From assembly GCA_024277195.1 (NCBI GenBank), contig JAJRVS010000222.1:1-64000 (forward strand): 64,000 nucleotides of DNA, given 5' to 3'. The DNA is from Verrucomicrobiota bacterium. Its GTDB lineage: Bacteria; Verrucomicrobiota; Verrucomicrobiia; Verrucomicrobiales; DEV007. How positions within the stretch are numbered: the first letter of the stretch is position 1; each line of letters starts with the position of its first letter. Below are positions 16,814 to 26,600 of this stretch, piece by piece. The notes beneath the pieces are model-generated. The model was not told the DNA's origin. It worked only from the letters and a program-made list of their open reading frames with translations, and made no database searches. A program made the position numbers and the translations under genes.

Positions 16814-18300
16814 GCTTTTGCAGTATCTTCTGGTGCAAAACCGGCTGCCGCTTCAGCACTCGCCGCTTCACCGGGATTTTTGTGAATCAAAGTGGGACCT
16901 TCTGACTTCCGGCCTTTGCCACATGCCATCATCAACAACTGGTAATAAAAGGCCAGATTAGCCACGGAAATCAATGCCCAGGCAACCGCCAAGGCCACGA
17001 TATAACCTTTGCCACGACGAACCGAGTCCATGAAGTCTCCACTCCAATCGTCGATCGCTCCACCCTGCGCCAGTCCGGCAAATATCATGAACGCCACGAT
17101 GGTGATAATGCCGTAAGAGCTATACCAAAAGTGGAAACGGATCAGTTTGGCCGAAGGCCACTCACATCCGGTGATGCGTGGCACGATGAAATAGATCGCG
17201 CCGAAAACCACCATCGAGAAAAAACCGTAAACCACCATGATGTCATACCCCAGCGTCGCGTAAGAAAACTGCAACAAACGGCTGATGTCAAAGTAGGATG
17301 AAAAGGCAACCAGCAACCCATACAGATTAAACATAATGCCACCAAAAACGGTGAAGCGCAGTGAAGGACTGAAGTGCATCAAACTTCCGCGACCGGAAAT
17401 AGTTCCCAGGAGGTTCACCGCCACTGCACCGATCGGCAACAGCATCAGAATGATCGCGGTTCCACTGATCGCAGGCATCCACGAAGGGAACGGCCCGCCA
17501 AGAAAACGATTAAACCCAGTCCACCCTGCCAATACAGCCAGTGCCCAAAAAGCAATCTGCGCCAACTGGTAACTGTAGATCGGACGACCGACAATCTTGG
17601 GGATGATATAATAAGCCGAAGCCAGACCCACGGGAACAAACCAGAAGTAAATCAGGTTGTTCATGAACCAGGCATTAACCCCTGCATTCATCAATGCCGA
17701 TCCACCGGTGTGATTCAAAATCAGATTAGCCACGGCAAAGATCCAAGGGAACCACAAGGCCGCACCAAAAATATACTTTTGCGAGATATAAGCCTCCCCT
17801 TCCCGACGACGACGGAACATCATCAACAACGAACCCGCGATCACCGCGTAAGAAAGGAACATCGCCGGCCACAAATAAGCGGGGAAATCAAGCCAGGGCA
17901 TTGAGTTGCCGTAACCACTCCAAACCGCCACCACACCAAACAGAATCGTCAGATTCCAGACAAAACCCGCAGCCACCAAAGTAACCCCGTTTTTGATCTC
18001 CACCCGGCACAGGCGAGCCATCAACCAGATCATCACTCCAAAACCCGCCTGCATGCCCCATCCGTAAATCAACGAATCCATGTGGGCTGGGAAAAGCTGC
18101 CCGTAGGCCAACCAAGGGCAGGCGTCCCACAACTCGGGCGCGGCCAGTTTCACCGAACTGGCAAAACCCAACAAGGTTGCCAGAAACAACCAACCGGCTG
18201 CCGATGTGAAGAAAAACAACACAGGGAGTCGAGCGGATTTATCAATCGCCGCCCTTTCCTGTATGTCTTGTACGCTTGCCTCTTGCATGGTTTCACTCAT
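16810..18300 (-). CDS. CcoN-like haem-copper oxidase subunit I lacking its metal ligands
   Basis: 496 residues, about twelve helices, with the cbb3 subunit I backbone: GQLFPAHMDSLIYGWG (low-spin haem His73), YYIIPKIVGRPIYSYQLAQIAFWAL and FGAIYFIVPR. Aligning these anchors with canonical CcoN from memory, CuB ligand His207 is Asn214, the HH pair 257/258 is Asn264-Arg265, the cross-linked Tyr251 is Ala258, haem b3 ligand His345 is Tyr352 and second low-spin ligand His347 is Ile354. Only five His exist in the whole protein. It therefore cannot hold the active site. The intact CcoO-like partner argues for a retained structural or electron-relay role. Downstream of actF and one small gene. Confidence 0.88.
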   Translation of the reverse strand: MSETMQEASVQDIQERAAIDKSARLPVLFFFTSAAGWLFLATLLGFASSVKLAAPELWDACPWLAYGQLFPAHMDSLIYGWGMQAGFGVMIWLMARLCRVEIKNGVTLVAAGFVWNLTILFGVVAVWSGYGNSMPWLDFPAYLWPAMFLSYAVIAGSLLMMFRRRREGEAYISQKYIFGAALWFPWIFAVANLILNHTGGSALMNAGVNAWFMNNLIYFWFVPVGLASAYYIIPKIVGRPIYSYQLAQIAFWALAVLAGWTGFNRFLGGPFPSWMPAISGTAIILMLLPIGAVAVNLLGTISGRGSLMHFSPSLRFTVFGGIMFNLYGLLVAFSSYFDISRLLQFSYATLGYDIMVVYGFFSMVVFGAIYFIVPRITGCEWPSAKLIRFHFWYSSYGIITIVAFMIFAGLAQGGAIDDWSGDFMDSVRRGKGYIVALAVAWALISVANLAFYYQLLMMACGKGRKSEGPTLIHKNPGEAASAEAAAGFAPEDTAKA

Positions 18301-18321
18301 TCCCTGTTATCCAAAAAATCT

Positions 18322-18768
18322 TTATTTCTTATCCGCTGCTGCCTCTTCTTTCGCAGGAGCCTTCTTCTCTGCTGCTGCTGCCGCAGCTTTGGCCTGAGCC
18401 TGGGCTTGTTTCAAACTGGTAGGAGATCCTGGCACCACCACTTTACTAACAGCGGCTTTTTGTTTTCTCAAATCCGGCAGGATCAGTTTCATTCCAGCCG
18501 TCACCGGAATACGAACCAAATTATTCTCTTTATCGACCACTGCGACTTGAGTGATCAGGGCCTGCTGCGCAGCGTTCACTTCGGTTAGCTTTTCCAGGCG
18601 TTTACCAGCTCTCTCATTTTCCCCCGCATTGGCTGCGGCATCTTCATTCGAAGAATTGAAACAAAGGATGAATGAAATGACCACCACAAAAACCAGCAGT
18701 GAAATCACAATCATCCAAAACGCGGTGAAGCGGCTCTGGGCATTGTCTTGTGGATGTTCCTTATTCAT
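18322..18768 (-). CDS. Small single-helix membrane protein with Ala/Lys-rich tail
   Basis: 148 residues: a cytoplasmic N-terminus, one transmembrane helix (about 15-36, ending FILCF), a short folded segment (QALITQVAVVDKENNLVRIPVTAGMKLIL) and a low-complexity Ala/Lys/Glu/Gln tail from about residue 112. No family is recognised. It lies 9 bp from actF and 21 bp from the CcoN-like gene, so it belongs to this operon and may link ACIII with the downstream cbb3-like module. Confidence 0.6.
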   Translation of the reverse strand: MNKEHPQDNAQSRFTAFWMIVISLLVFVVVISFILCFNSSNEDAAANAGENERAGKRLEKLTEVNAAQQALITQVAVVDKENNLVRIPVTAGMKLILPDLRKQKAAVSKVVVPGSPTSLKQAQAQAKAAAAAAEKKAPAKEEAAADKK

Positions 18769-18777
18769 TATTAAGTA

Positions 18778-20337
18778 TCAGTTCACCACGTTCAAAGATT
18801 CTTCCAGGCGAGGATCCTGGCTGGGATACAAACTCGATTTACCCAGACTGCGCAGCAAGAGGAATCCGAAAATACCACCCACCGTAATAAAGGCCAATAC
18901 ATCAAACCAGATCGCACCTGGGATGACCAATTGCGCCCCACCCGTCAGGGATACCCCACGCTCGGGAATAATGATCCAATAGATGTCAGCGATCTGCATC
19001 AACAAAATCCAAACCGAGATGGCCACCATCAGTGCCGGGGTCTTTTTGACCTGACGCACCAACAATGCCGCGAAAGGAATGAAGAAGTGACCGATCACTA
19101 ACAAGGTGATGGTGTAGGTATTAAAAAAGTCTGTGTTACGCAACAGGAAGAACTTGGTTTCTTCGGTGATGTTGGCATACCAGATCAGGAAAAACTGACT
19201 GAACGCAATGTAAGCCCAGAAGATCACAAAGGAATGCAGCAACTTACCCATCAAGTGATAGTGCTCCATGGTCACGGTGTCTTTGAAATGTCCCTGGCTG
19301 CGCAAATAAGTCAGCAAAGCAATCAGCAAAGCCATCGAGCTCAAGGCGGCTCCGGCAAAAAGGTAAACGCCCCACATGGTGGAGAACCAGGTGTAATCCA
19401 AAACCATCAACCAGTCGACCACCAGGAAAGTCCAGCAAATACCAAACACCGCAATAAAAGCACAACTGAAACGACGCATCAAAAGGGTATACTTAGGATC
19501 ACCGGTTTTATCCTGGGCAATCGACCATTTTCTCAAAGTGTAAATCACTCCACCCAGACCAATTACATAAAAGATGTAACGCATCACCCATGAACCTATG
19601 TTCAAATACCCGCTTTTGTGGAACAACAACGGATTGCCGTGACCGCCTTCACCGTCACCGTGTTTCATGAAGTGAACCTGCAGCTCTTTGCTCAGGGCTT
19701 TGTCATCCAACTGCCCCTCTTCCAATTCCGCCAACTTGCTTTTGGCATGCACCAGACGCTCATTGAGAAAGCTCGCTTCTCCCTTGTTCTCGCCCGCTTT
19801 GGTCAAAGCCGCTGCTGTTTCAGTTTCCAGCTTTTTGAAATCCACCTTGGATACTTCCAAATCCTTCGCACGTTTGGTTTTTTCAGCTTCCAAATGTGCT
19901 TCTGCGTATTTTTCACCACCTTCGATCAACGCCGCCTGCTCAGGAATCCACTCCCACAGTGCACTTTTAAAATCGCTCGAAAAGACCAAAGGCAAACCCA
20001 ACAACAAAATCCACGGGGTGAGACTACCGAGGTTTTCCATCAAGCGTCTGACCATCACTCCCCAACCCGAGTTGGTGGCATTATGAACCAGCGTCCAGAA
20101 GATCCCCCCCACGGCGAGAGTCAAAAAAAACATCACCGCAAACAACCAGGAATAAGCCATCATCGACCGGCGTGAAACTTCTCCGTCTTCTCCGCCTCCT
20201 GTCATCGCTAGGATGGCGAACAACACCAAACCGACAACGCCGACTGCCAGAAACACCATTTTCAGCATTCCTGTTTTCGACTTGTTCAGAGCTTCCCCGT
20301 CTTTCGGGAAATCATCTGCTGACTTAAGTGCGCTCAT
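18778..20337 (-). CDS. actF: Alternative complex III subunit ActF (NrfD-like)
   Basis: 519 residues. About ten helices with PsrC/NrfD-like features (FFLILANITEE region, IPFAALLVRQVKKTPALM, ERGVSLTGGAQLVIPGAIWFDVLAFI) identify the smaller quinone-site membrane subunit. Between helices 3 and 4 (about residues 140-235) is a hydrophilic, Lys/Glu/Ala-rich insertion with coiled-coil character. ActF pairs with ActC in ACIII, which oxidises menaquinol or quinol and reduces periplasmic cytochrome c. It follows actE. Confidence 0.88.
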   Translation of the reverse strand: MSALKSADDFPKDGEALNKSKTGMLKMVFLAVGVVGLVLFAILAMTGGGEDGEVSRRSMMAYSWLFAVMFFLTLAVGGIFWTLVHNATNSGWGVMVRRLMENLGSLTPWILLLGLPLVFSSDFKSALWEWIPEQAALIEGGEKYAEAHLEAEKTKRAKDLEVSKVDFKKLETETAAALTKAGENKGEASFLNERLVHAKSKLAELEEGQLDDKALSKELQVHFMKHGDGEGGHGNPLLFHKSGYLNIGSWVMRYIFYVIGLGGVIYTLRKWSIAQDKTGDPKYTLLMRRFSCAFIAVFGICWTFLVVDWLMVLDYTWFSTMWGVYLFAGAALSSMALLIALLTYLRSQGHFKDTVTMEHYHLMGKLLHSFVIFWAYIAFSQFFLIWYANITEETKFFLLRNTDFFNTYTITLLVIGHFFIPFAALLVRQVKKTPALMVAISVWILLMQIADIYWIIIPERGVSLTGGAQLVIPGAIWFDVLAFITVGGIFGFLLLRSLGKSSLYPSQDPRLEESLNVVN

Positions 20338-20366
20338 AAAAATCTAGTCTTCTTGCTTTTTAAAAA

Positions 20367-21047
20367 TTACTTTCCGGCTTGTTCAAAAGCCTTTTTCACT
20401 TCTCCCTCGTTTTTCGCCGAAGAAGAAAACTGCAAAGCTCTGACATAAGCGATAATCGCCCACCGGTCTTGCACCGTGATGATGCCCTTATACGATCCCA
20501 TCAGGCCTTTGCCGTTGGTCATCGCAGAAAAAATCTGTCCATCCGGTGCGTCCTTGATCAACTGGGTCATCAAGTCGGCGCTTGGCGGAAATCCCAACCA
20601 ATACTTCGATACCGTGCCTTTGCCGTTGCCGGATGCGCCATGACACATTGTGCACTTGATCTCGTATTGCTGCTTGCCGCGTTTGAGCAGCGCCGCATCC
20701 ACTTTCACTTCAGACGGAATGCCATCGCCGTAATAATCACCAAAACGTCCGCTGTTATAATAGTCATCCGAATGACTGAATCCAAAAGCAGCGATCGCTT
20801 TGCCATTGGCAGCACGATTGTCCCCTTTGGGCAGTTCAAAACCAATCGGCACGGTGCCAAGCACCGGCAGGCGGTTACCACTACCGTCAGCAAACTTGTC
20901 GCTGGGTTTTTGATACTTCACCTTATACTGACGATCCATGTCAGGAAACAGCTCCATCGGTGGCTGCGTGAAACGCGTACCACGAACTCCGATCGCCGAA
21001 ACCACGGCCACCGTTACAATAAATAATATGAGAAAAAACCAGCGCAT
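20367..21047 (-). CDS. actE: Alternative complex III monohaem cytochrome c subunit ActE
   Basis: 226 residues with an N-terminal hydrophobic anchor (about 3-20) and a single haem motif CTMCHGASGNGKGTVSKYWLGF; the axial Met is probably in NGKGLMGSYKG. The N-terminal linker (FPDMDRQYKVKYQKPS..) is typical of ActE. It would pass electrons from the pentahaem ActA toward the soluble or oxidase-bound acceptor. Position between actD and actF matches the canonical actABCDEF order. Confidence 0.9.
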   Translation of the reverse strand: MRWFFLILFIVTVAVVSAIGVRGTRFTQPPMELFPDMDRQYKVKYQKPSDKFADGSGNRLPVLGTVPIGFELPKGDNRAANGKAIAAFGFSHSDDYYNSGRFGDYYGDGIPSEVKVDAALLKRGKQQYEIKCTMCHGASGNGKGTVSKYWLGFPPSADLMTQLIKDAPDGQIFSAMTNGKGLMGSYKGIITVQDRWAIIAYVRALQFSSSAKNEGEVKKAFEQAGK

Positions 21048-21066
21048 TATGAGTTTCCTAATTCAA

Positions 21067-21627
21067 TCACACTTCATCTTCGACCAACTCCACATTGGTT
21101 GCCCCCAAGGACTCCAACATTTCTTTGGTCCGTTCCCGGGAAAATTTCGGATCCCGTGCTTCAATTGACATAATAAATCCGTCATCGGAAAATTTCAAAA
21201 AGGTCTTCGAGGCGAGCAGCGGATGATTCAACCGCGGCAACATCAGGATCACCAACAAACCACCCAGCACCGCAAACGCAGAGAGCAAAATCGTCAGTTC
21301 GAAAATCACTGGGAAAAAAGCCGGCAAGGTCGAGAAGTCCGTCGGTTTGCCCTGCACCACGGTAGGATACAAATTCACCTGGGTAAAGAACTGCAAAAAC
21401 AAGGCAGTCAAACCACCGGTAGCTCCCCCTGCCAGCACCAAAGCCGATAACCAGGATTTTTTCAGTCCCATCGCAGCATCCATGCCATGAATAGGATAAG
21501 GGGAATGCACATCCCAGCGTTTGAAGCCAGCGTCGCGCACTTTTTCCGCAGCGTGATAAATCGCCGTAGCGTTTTCAAACTCTGCGACATAACCGTAGGC
21601 CGGTTTGCTGTTAGTTGTTGCCTTCAC
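21067..21627 (-). CDS. actD: Alternative complex III subunit ActD (DUF3341)
   Basis: 186 residues with a GTG start. DUF3341 features: YGYVAEFENATAIYHAAEKVRDAGFKRWDVHSPYPIHGMDAAMGLKKS, then two transmembrane helices (about 62-82 and 105-130) and a short C-terminal soluble domain. ActD is a structural subunit of ACIII without cofactors. It lies between actC and actE. Confidence 0.92.
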   Translation of the reverse strand: MKATTNSKPAYGYVAEFENATAIYHAAEKVRDAGFKRWDVHSPYPIHGMDAAMGLKKSWLSALVLAGGATGGLTALFLQFFTQVNLYPTVVQGKPTDFSTLPAFFPVIFELTILLSAFAVLGGLLVILMLPRLNHPLLASKTFLKFSDDGFIMSIEARDPKFSRERTKEMLESLGATNVELVEDEV

Positions 21628-21673
21628 CTTTAATTCAAATTCAATCTTAATTTATTCTAGCTCTGCACCGCCC

Positions 21674-23119
21674 TTAGGCATCTGCTCCAGCACGTCCCTT
21701 TTTCAGTTTTTGCCAATCAGGATAATGAGCGTCCGACTCCGGCAACACCCCTTTCACCTCGCTGATCGCGATCACCGGCAAGAAGCGGATGAACAACAGG
21801 AACAACATCATGAACAAGCCAAAAGTTCCGGCAAACATCAACCACTCCACCCAGGTCGGGCTGTAGTAACCCCACTGCCCAGGCAGGAAGTCACGTGCCA
21901 GAGTAGTCGTGATGATCACAAAACGCTCGAACCACATACCCGCATTCACAAACATCACTACGATGAAGACCACCACCAGGTTGCGTCGAATTTTATCGAA
22001 CCAGAAAATCTGCGGAGCAATCACGTTGCAAAAGAACATGCAAGCATAAGCCCAGGTATAAGGGCCGTTGACGATCCGCATGTAAAAAGCATCACCCTCA
22101 AACTTGTTGCCCGAGAAATACGCCATGAACAGCTCCATGATGTAGGCGTAACCCACAATCGTGCCGGTCAGCAAAATGATCTTCGCCATGTTGTCGATAT
22201 GTTTCAAAGTGAACATATCCTGCAAGCCGTAAAGACTGCGTATGGGGATCATCAAAGTCAGCACCATGGCGAATCCACCAAACACCGCCCCTGCCACAAA
22301 ATAAGGCGGGAAAATCGTCGTATGCCAACCTGGCACCACTGAAGTAGCAAAGTCGAAGGAGACCACCGAGTGCACCGAGAGCACCAGCGGAGTAGAAAGC
22401 GCTGCCAACAGCAGGTAGCCCATTTCATAGTGTTTCCAAGCCCGGTTGCCACCGCGCCAGCCAAGAGCGAACATACCGTAGAGAAACTTACGCACTTTTG
22501 TCGTCGCGCGATCGCGCAGCGTCGCCAGATCGGGAATCAGGCCGATATACCAGAAGATCACCGATACCGTAAAATAAGTCGAAACCGCGAACACATCCCA
22601 CAACAGCGGGCTTTTGAAGTTCTGCCAGATCTCGTTGGAGTTAGGAACCGGTGCCAAAAACCACACCATCCAGAATCGTCCAACGTGGAAACCGGGGTAA
22701 ATACCCGCACAAACCACCGCGAACAAAGTCATCGCTTCCGCCGCCCGGTTGACCGAGGTCCGCCACTTCTGGCGAGTCAAAAATAAAATCGCCGAGATCA
22801 AGGTTCCCGCATGGCCGATACCAATCCAGAACACGAAGTTCACAATCGCCCAACCCCAAGCCACCGGCTGGTTATTCCCCCAAACCCCGACACCGGTCGA
22901 AACCAAATACACCAAGGTGTAACCAAGACATGAGGCCAGCAACACGGAAGGCACAAACAAAATCCACCAGACAAACGGTTGGCGGTTTTCCACGATACCG
23001 CAGACGCGATCCGTGATCCAGCTCATCGAGCGGTTGTTCAGAACCAACGACTCACGCTTCACCCCTGGAGCTTCGCTCGGGTGCACCGTCTGATTCGAAT
23101 CTGTTGTTCCCTTAGCCAT
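21674..23119 (-). CDS. actC: Alternative complex III quinol-binding subunit ActC (NrfD/PsrC)
   Basis: 481 residues, about ten transmembrane helices of the NrfD/PsrC family, with [92 protein letters not shown] and [12 protein letters not shown]. ActC holds the main quinol oxidation site of ACIII and contacts the Fe-S part of ActB. It is preceded by actB with a 58-bp gap. Confidence 0.94.
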   Translation of the reverse strand: MAKGTTDSNQTVHPSEAPGVKRESLVLNNRSMSWITDRVCGIVENRQPFVWWILFVPSVLLASCLGYTLVYLVSTGVGVWGNNQPVAWGWAIVNFVFWIGIGHAGTLISAILFLTRQKWRTSVNRAAEAMTLFAVVCAGIYPGFHVGRFWMVWFLAPVPNSNEIWQNFKSPLLWDVFAVSTYFTVSVIFWYIGLIPDLATLRDRATTKVRKFLYGMFALGWRGGNRAWKHYEMGYLLLAALSTPLVLSVHSVVSFDFATSVVPGWHTTIFPPYFVAGAVFGGFAMVLTLMIPIRSLYGLQDMFTLKHIDNMAKIILLTGTIVGYAYIMELFMAYFSGNKFEGDAFYMRIVNGPYTWAYACMFFCNVIAPQIFWFDKIRRNLVVVFIVVMFVNAGMWFERFVIITTTLARDFLPGQWGYYSPTWVEWLMFAGTFGLFMMLFLLFIRFLPVIAISEVKGVLPESDAHYPDWQKLKKGRAGADA

Positions 23120-23177
23120 TCAAATAATTCCTTTAAATCTTTTAGTCAATTCTGTGATCACTCGCGTTGATTCCAAT

Positions 23178-26100
23178 TTATTGCATCTTCGCGGTTGCCT
23201 GCCCCACCTTCGCTGCACCCGGCATGCTTGGATTCGGATTCCGAACTCTGCCTAGATAAGTCGTGCGAGCACGAATCCCAAGGTACTTCAGTATCTCGTA
23301 GTTACGGGGAGAAGCTTTGGAATTTTTCTGATTCACATCCTCTTTCGGGTTTTTTAAGTTCCCAAAAATAATCGCATCCGACGGACAAGCCACCTGACAG
23401 GCAGTCTCCACTTTATTGGTCGGCACTTGCACGTCCGCAGACTCACGAGCTTTGGCTTTCGCCGCAATTTTAGCCGTGGTGATCCGCTGCACACAGTAGG
23501 TGCATTTTTCGATCACCCCACGCATACGAACGGTGACGTTTGGATTCTTCTGCAACTGTTCGGTCGTTGTCGCATTGCCCTCGGCTGGCGCCAAAGGTCC
23601 CAGACGCAATTTATCCAGCGGACGTTTGTTGACGTCGAAATAATTGAACCGTCGTGCTTTATATGGACAATTGTTGGCACAATAACGTGTGCCGATACAG
23701 CGGTTGTAAGTCATCGCGTTAAGCCCATCGCTGGTGTGGACAGTGGCGTTGACCGGGCAAACCGTTTCGCACGGAGCCGCTTCACACTGCGCGCAGTTAA
23801 CCAACTGCGGAATCATTTCGATATTGTCATCGTCCACGCTGCGACGACCGGGGCGATCCCCGTCTCCATCGCGGAACTGGCTGGCAAGATCTTCCTGTTT
23901 CAAGGTAGTGAAATAACGATCCATGCGGATCCAGTGCATTTCACGACCATTGAGCACCTCGGCTTTACCGACGATGGGAATATTGTTCTCTGCCTGACAA
24001 GCCACGGTGCAAGCATTACAACCGAGACAAGAATGCAAGTCCACTGTCATCGCCCACTGGTGGTCAGGGTCGACACGGAAAGGGAAATTCCACGGATTGC
24101 TGCGCTCGGTATCGTTCACCGGATTTTCCGCGTTCATGAAATCCGGCCCTTTATACAAAGAGATGTTTTCCGGAATATGAGCATCCATGCCGTGCTTCTG
24201 CACCGCATCAGGATCATCATCAAAATTGTCCAGGGTCACTTCGCGAGCCAAAGCACGGCCTTCCATACTGTAGTGTTCTGCAGTGAGAGCCAGAATGTGT
24301 TTTTTGCCCGTGCCAGTCACTTTTGCGCCAGACACCACGTAAGAAGCTGATGTCGTTTTCAGCGGATAAGCATTAAAACCAACGCCTGTTCCCACCCGAC
24401 CAATTTCCACTTCCTGCCCCTTAGCATCGTGGCCGTAATAACCCAATGCCAGAGTGATCGTGAAATCTGCCTGCCCCGGACTGCGCAAAGCCGGAACCTT
24501 GACAACCGCCTCACCCACAGCGACTTCCAAAAGCTCTCCGTCCTCTTTGAGACCCAACTTATCGAAGGTCGCCTGGCTCAACAGAGCCGCGTTGTCCCAA
24601 GTGAGTTTGGTGATCGGATCAGGCACTTCCTGCATCCAACCGTTGTTGGCAAATCGTCCGTCGTAAATCGCCGCGCTAGTAGTCAGAACCACTTCCATCG
24701 ACTCGGCATACGGCATGTCGACCAATTTAACATCTTCGATGGCTCCAGCCACCTTGGTTACATCTACTTTAGCTCCAGCAGCCGCTGCAAATTTGGATTT
24801 GTCGAGGTAACCGTCACGCAAAGTTGCGTTCCAAGCTTTTTTCACGTCGCCTTTTGCCAAAGCAGCAAAAGTCTTTTTCACTTCAGCCAAACCAGGCAAG
24901 GGCACATCTTCAATCGCCACCGCTGCTCCGCCATCTGCCTCCTCACCTTCAGCAGATGCTTTTTCAGGCTCAGCCAAAAGGCGGATAAAAAATTCAATCT
25001 CTGAAAGTCCACCATATAAAGGCAACAACATTGGCTGCATCACGGAATACACTCCGGTCACCGACTGCAAATCGCCCCAGCTTTCGAGGTAGTGAGCACC
25101 CGGCACATGCCAAGTCGCTGCTTTGGCGGTGAGATTTTTTCTCACGCCCAAGTGAACCGATACCGGCACTTTGGCCATCAGCTCAGCAAAATTCAAATCA
25201 GCCGGGGCGTCAAACACCGGATCCGTTTCGCCGACCACCACCAAGGTGCGCACCAAATCGGATTTCATCTTTTTCGCCAAGGCATCGATGCCTGGCAAAC
25301 GGGCTTCTTTTTGCCCCGTATTCACCACCTGCAGGGAAGCTTTGCTACCCGAGAAAGCACCCAGTGCAGTATTGATCGCTGCCACCAACAAATGCACTTC
25401 TTTGTCGTGACGAGAACCCGCCACCACCAGTGCCCGGCCTTTGGATGCGGCCAAATCCTTGGCGGCTTCCACGATCCATTTGCGGTTAAAAATCGCGTCG
25501 TTCACGCGTCCCGCCGTAGCGGCCACAGCTTTTTTCAAAGCCGCATCGCCGGTTGCTTTGGCGATTTCGCGGGCAAACAAGACCGCAATTTTAAAAGTCT
25601 GACTTGCGGGCAAACGCAAACGGTGATCCCCCATGCCGCCGGTCAGCGTGAACGCTGGTTCCACGACATAAAGTCGATTCATCTTTTTAGACAGCTTGCC
25701 CTTGGCATCCTCAACCCGGCGTCCCAAAGTGAATTGCTTCACTGGATCCTCACCAATTCGGTCGAGACCAAGAAAGTCACAGTCGAGTGACAAAATTTTC
25801 TCCGCCCGGTCAAAACGGGTCACCTGACGACCACCTTTGCCAAACAAAATCTCCTGCGCTTGCGCACAACCGTCATGCGAAATCGCTTCGTGGCGATAAA
25901 ACTCAGCCGACGGGTAACGTTTTTTCAGCTCAGAGATCAAACGATTGCGAGTCGGTGAAGAAGAGTCCCCTACCAAGAAAGCCGTGCCGTCACCCACCCC
26001 TTTTTGAAAGTCGGTGAGAAATTCACCGTTGAAGTCCGCTTCACTGGAAGTTTTCCCTTTGGCCAAATACAAATTCGAACGATCCGGATCGTAAAGATCA

Positions 26101-26552
26101 AGCACCGAAGCCTGCATGAAAGCATCCGACCCACCGGAAACGGTCGGGTGCAGACGATTGCCATCCACTTTGGTCGGACGCCCTTCGTGAGTCGTCACCA
26201 CCAGCGGATCTCCACCGAGTCCGCCGATACGCGGTTTCACCGTGGAGTAAAACAAAGGATTCCCCGGCACGTTCCACTCAACATGCTCGTTGAAAGGGAC
26301 CAAGAAACGTCGTGGGCGACGGCAAGAAGCCATGCCAAAACCCGCCAGTGCGGTAGCCGCACCCATCAGGCGGACAAAATTGCGTCGTGAAACTCCCCCA
26401 TCCGTTTCCGGTCCGGCCAATTCCGCCGCTCCCTGTGGGAATTCACGTTCCAGCCATGAAGTGAATTCAGGGCTTTCATCAAGCTCGCCCAGACTACGCC
26501 AGTACTGACGACCGGTGTCGGGAGTTTCAGGATGTTGCCACTTGCGTTTCAT
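23178..26552 (-). CDS. actB: Alternative complex III iron-sulfur/molybdopterin-like subunit ActB (fused)
   Basis: 1124 residues. An extended Tat-type leader has SRRNFVRLMGAATALAGFGM at about residues 55-74. The first 800 residues follow the molybdopterin oxidoreductase fold, which in ACIII is known to lack molybdenum. The C-terminal part is a four-cluster ferredoxin domain: CLGCNACTVAC, CAQCEAAPCETVCP, CIGTRYCANNCP and CTYCVQR...ACQVACP. The two halves are fused as in most ActB. A TatA gene at 44270 in this window could serve its export. It would pass electrons from ActC to the haems of ActA/ActE. Confidence 0.95.
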   Translation of the reverse strand: MKRKWQHPETPDTGRQYWRSLGELDESPEFTSWLEREFPQGAAELAGPETDGGVSRRNFVRLMGAATALAGFGMASCRRPRRFLVPFNEHVEWNVPGNPLFYSTVKPRIGGLGGDPLVVTTHEGRPTKVDGNRLHPTVSGGSDAFMQASVLDLYDPDRSNLYLAKGKTSSEADFNGEFLTDFQKGVGDGTAFLVGDSSSPTRNRLISELKKRYPSAEFYRHEAISHDGCAQAQEILFGKGGRQVTRFDRAEKILSLDCDFLGLDRIGEDPVKQFTLGRRVEDAKGKLSKKMNRLYVVEPAFTLTGGMGDHRLRLPASQTFKIAVLFAREIAKATGDAALKKAVAATAGRVNDAIFNRKWIVEAAKDLAASKGRALVVAGSRHDKEVHLLVAAINTALGAFSGSKASLQVVNTGQKEARLPGIDALAKKMKSDLVRTLVVVGETDPVFDAPADLNFAELMAKVPVSVHLGVRKNLTAKAATWHVPGAHYLESWGDLQSVTGVYSVMQPMLLPLYGGLSEIEFFIRLLAEPEKASAEGEEADGGAAVAIEDVPLPGLAEVKKTFAALAKGDVKKAWNATLRDGYLDKSKFAAAAGAKVDVTKVAGAIEDVKLVDMPYAESMEVVLTTSAAIYDGRFANNGWMQEVPDPITKLTWDNAALLSQATFDKLGLKEDGELLEVAVGEAVVKVPALRSPGQADFTITLALGYYGHDAKGQEVEIGRVGTGVGFNAYPLKTTSASYVVSGAKVTGTGKKHILALTAEHYSMEGRALAREVTLDNFDDDPDAVQKHGMDAHIPENISLYKGPDFMNAENPVNDTERSNPWNFPFRVDPDHQWAMTVDLHSCLGCNACTVACQAENNIPIVGKAEVLNGREMHWIRMDRYFTTLKQEDLASQFRDGDGDRPGRRSVDDDNIEMIPQLVNCAQCEAAPCETVCPVNATVHTSDGLNAMTYNRCIGTRYCANNCPYKARRFNYFDVNKRPLDKLRLGPLAPAEGNATTTEQLQKNPNVTVRMRGVIEKCTYCVQRITTAKIAAKAKARESADVQVPTNKVETACQVACPSDAIIFGNLKNPKEDVNQKNSKASPRNYEILKYLGIRARTTYLGRVRNPNPSMPGAAKVGQATAKMQ

Positions 26553-26600
26553 TCTAATATAACTGGAAAATCTACTTATTTCTCGGTTTCAGTGTCAACA

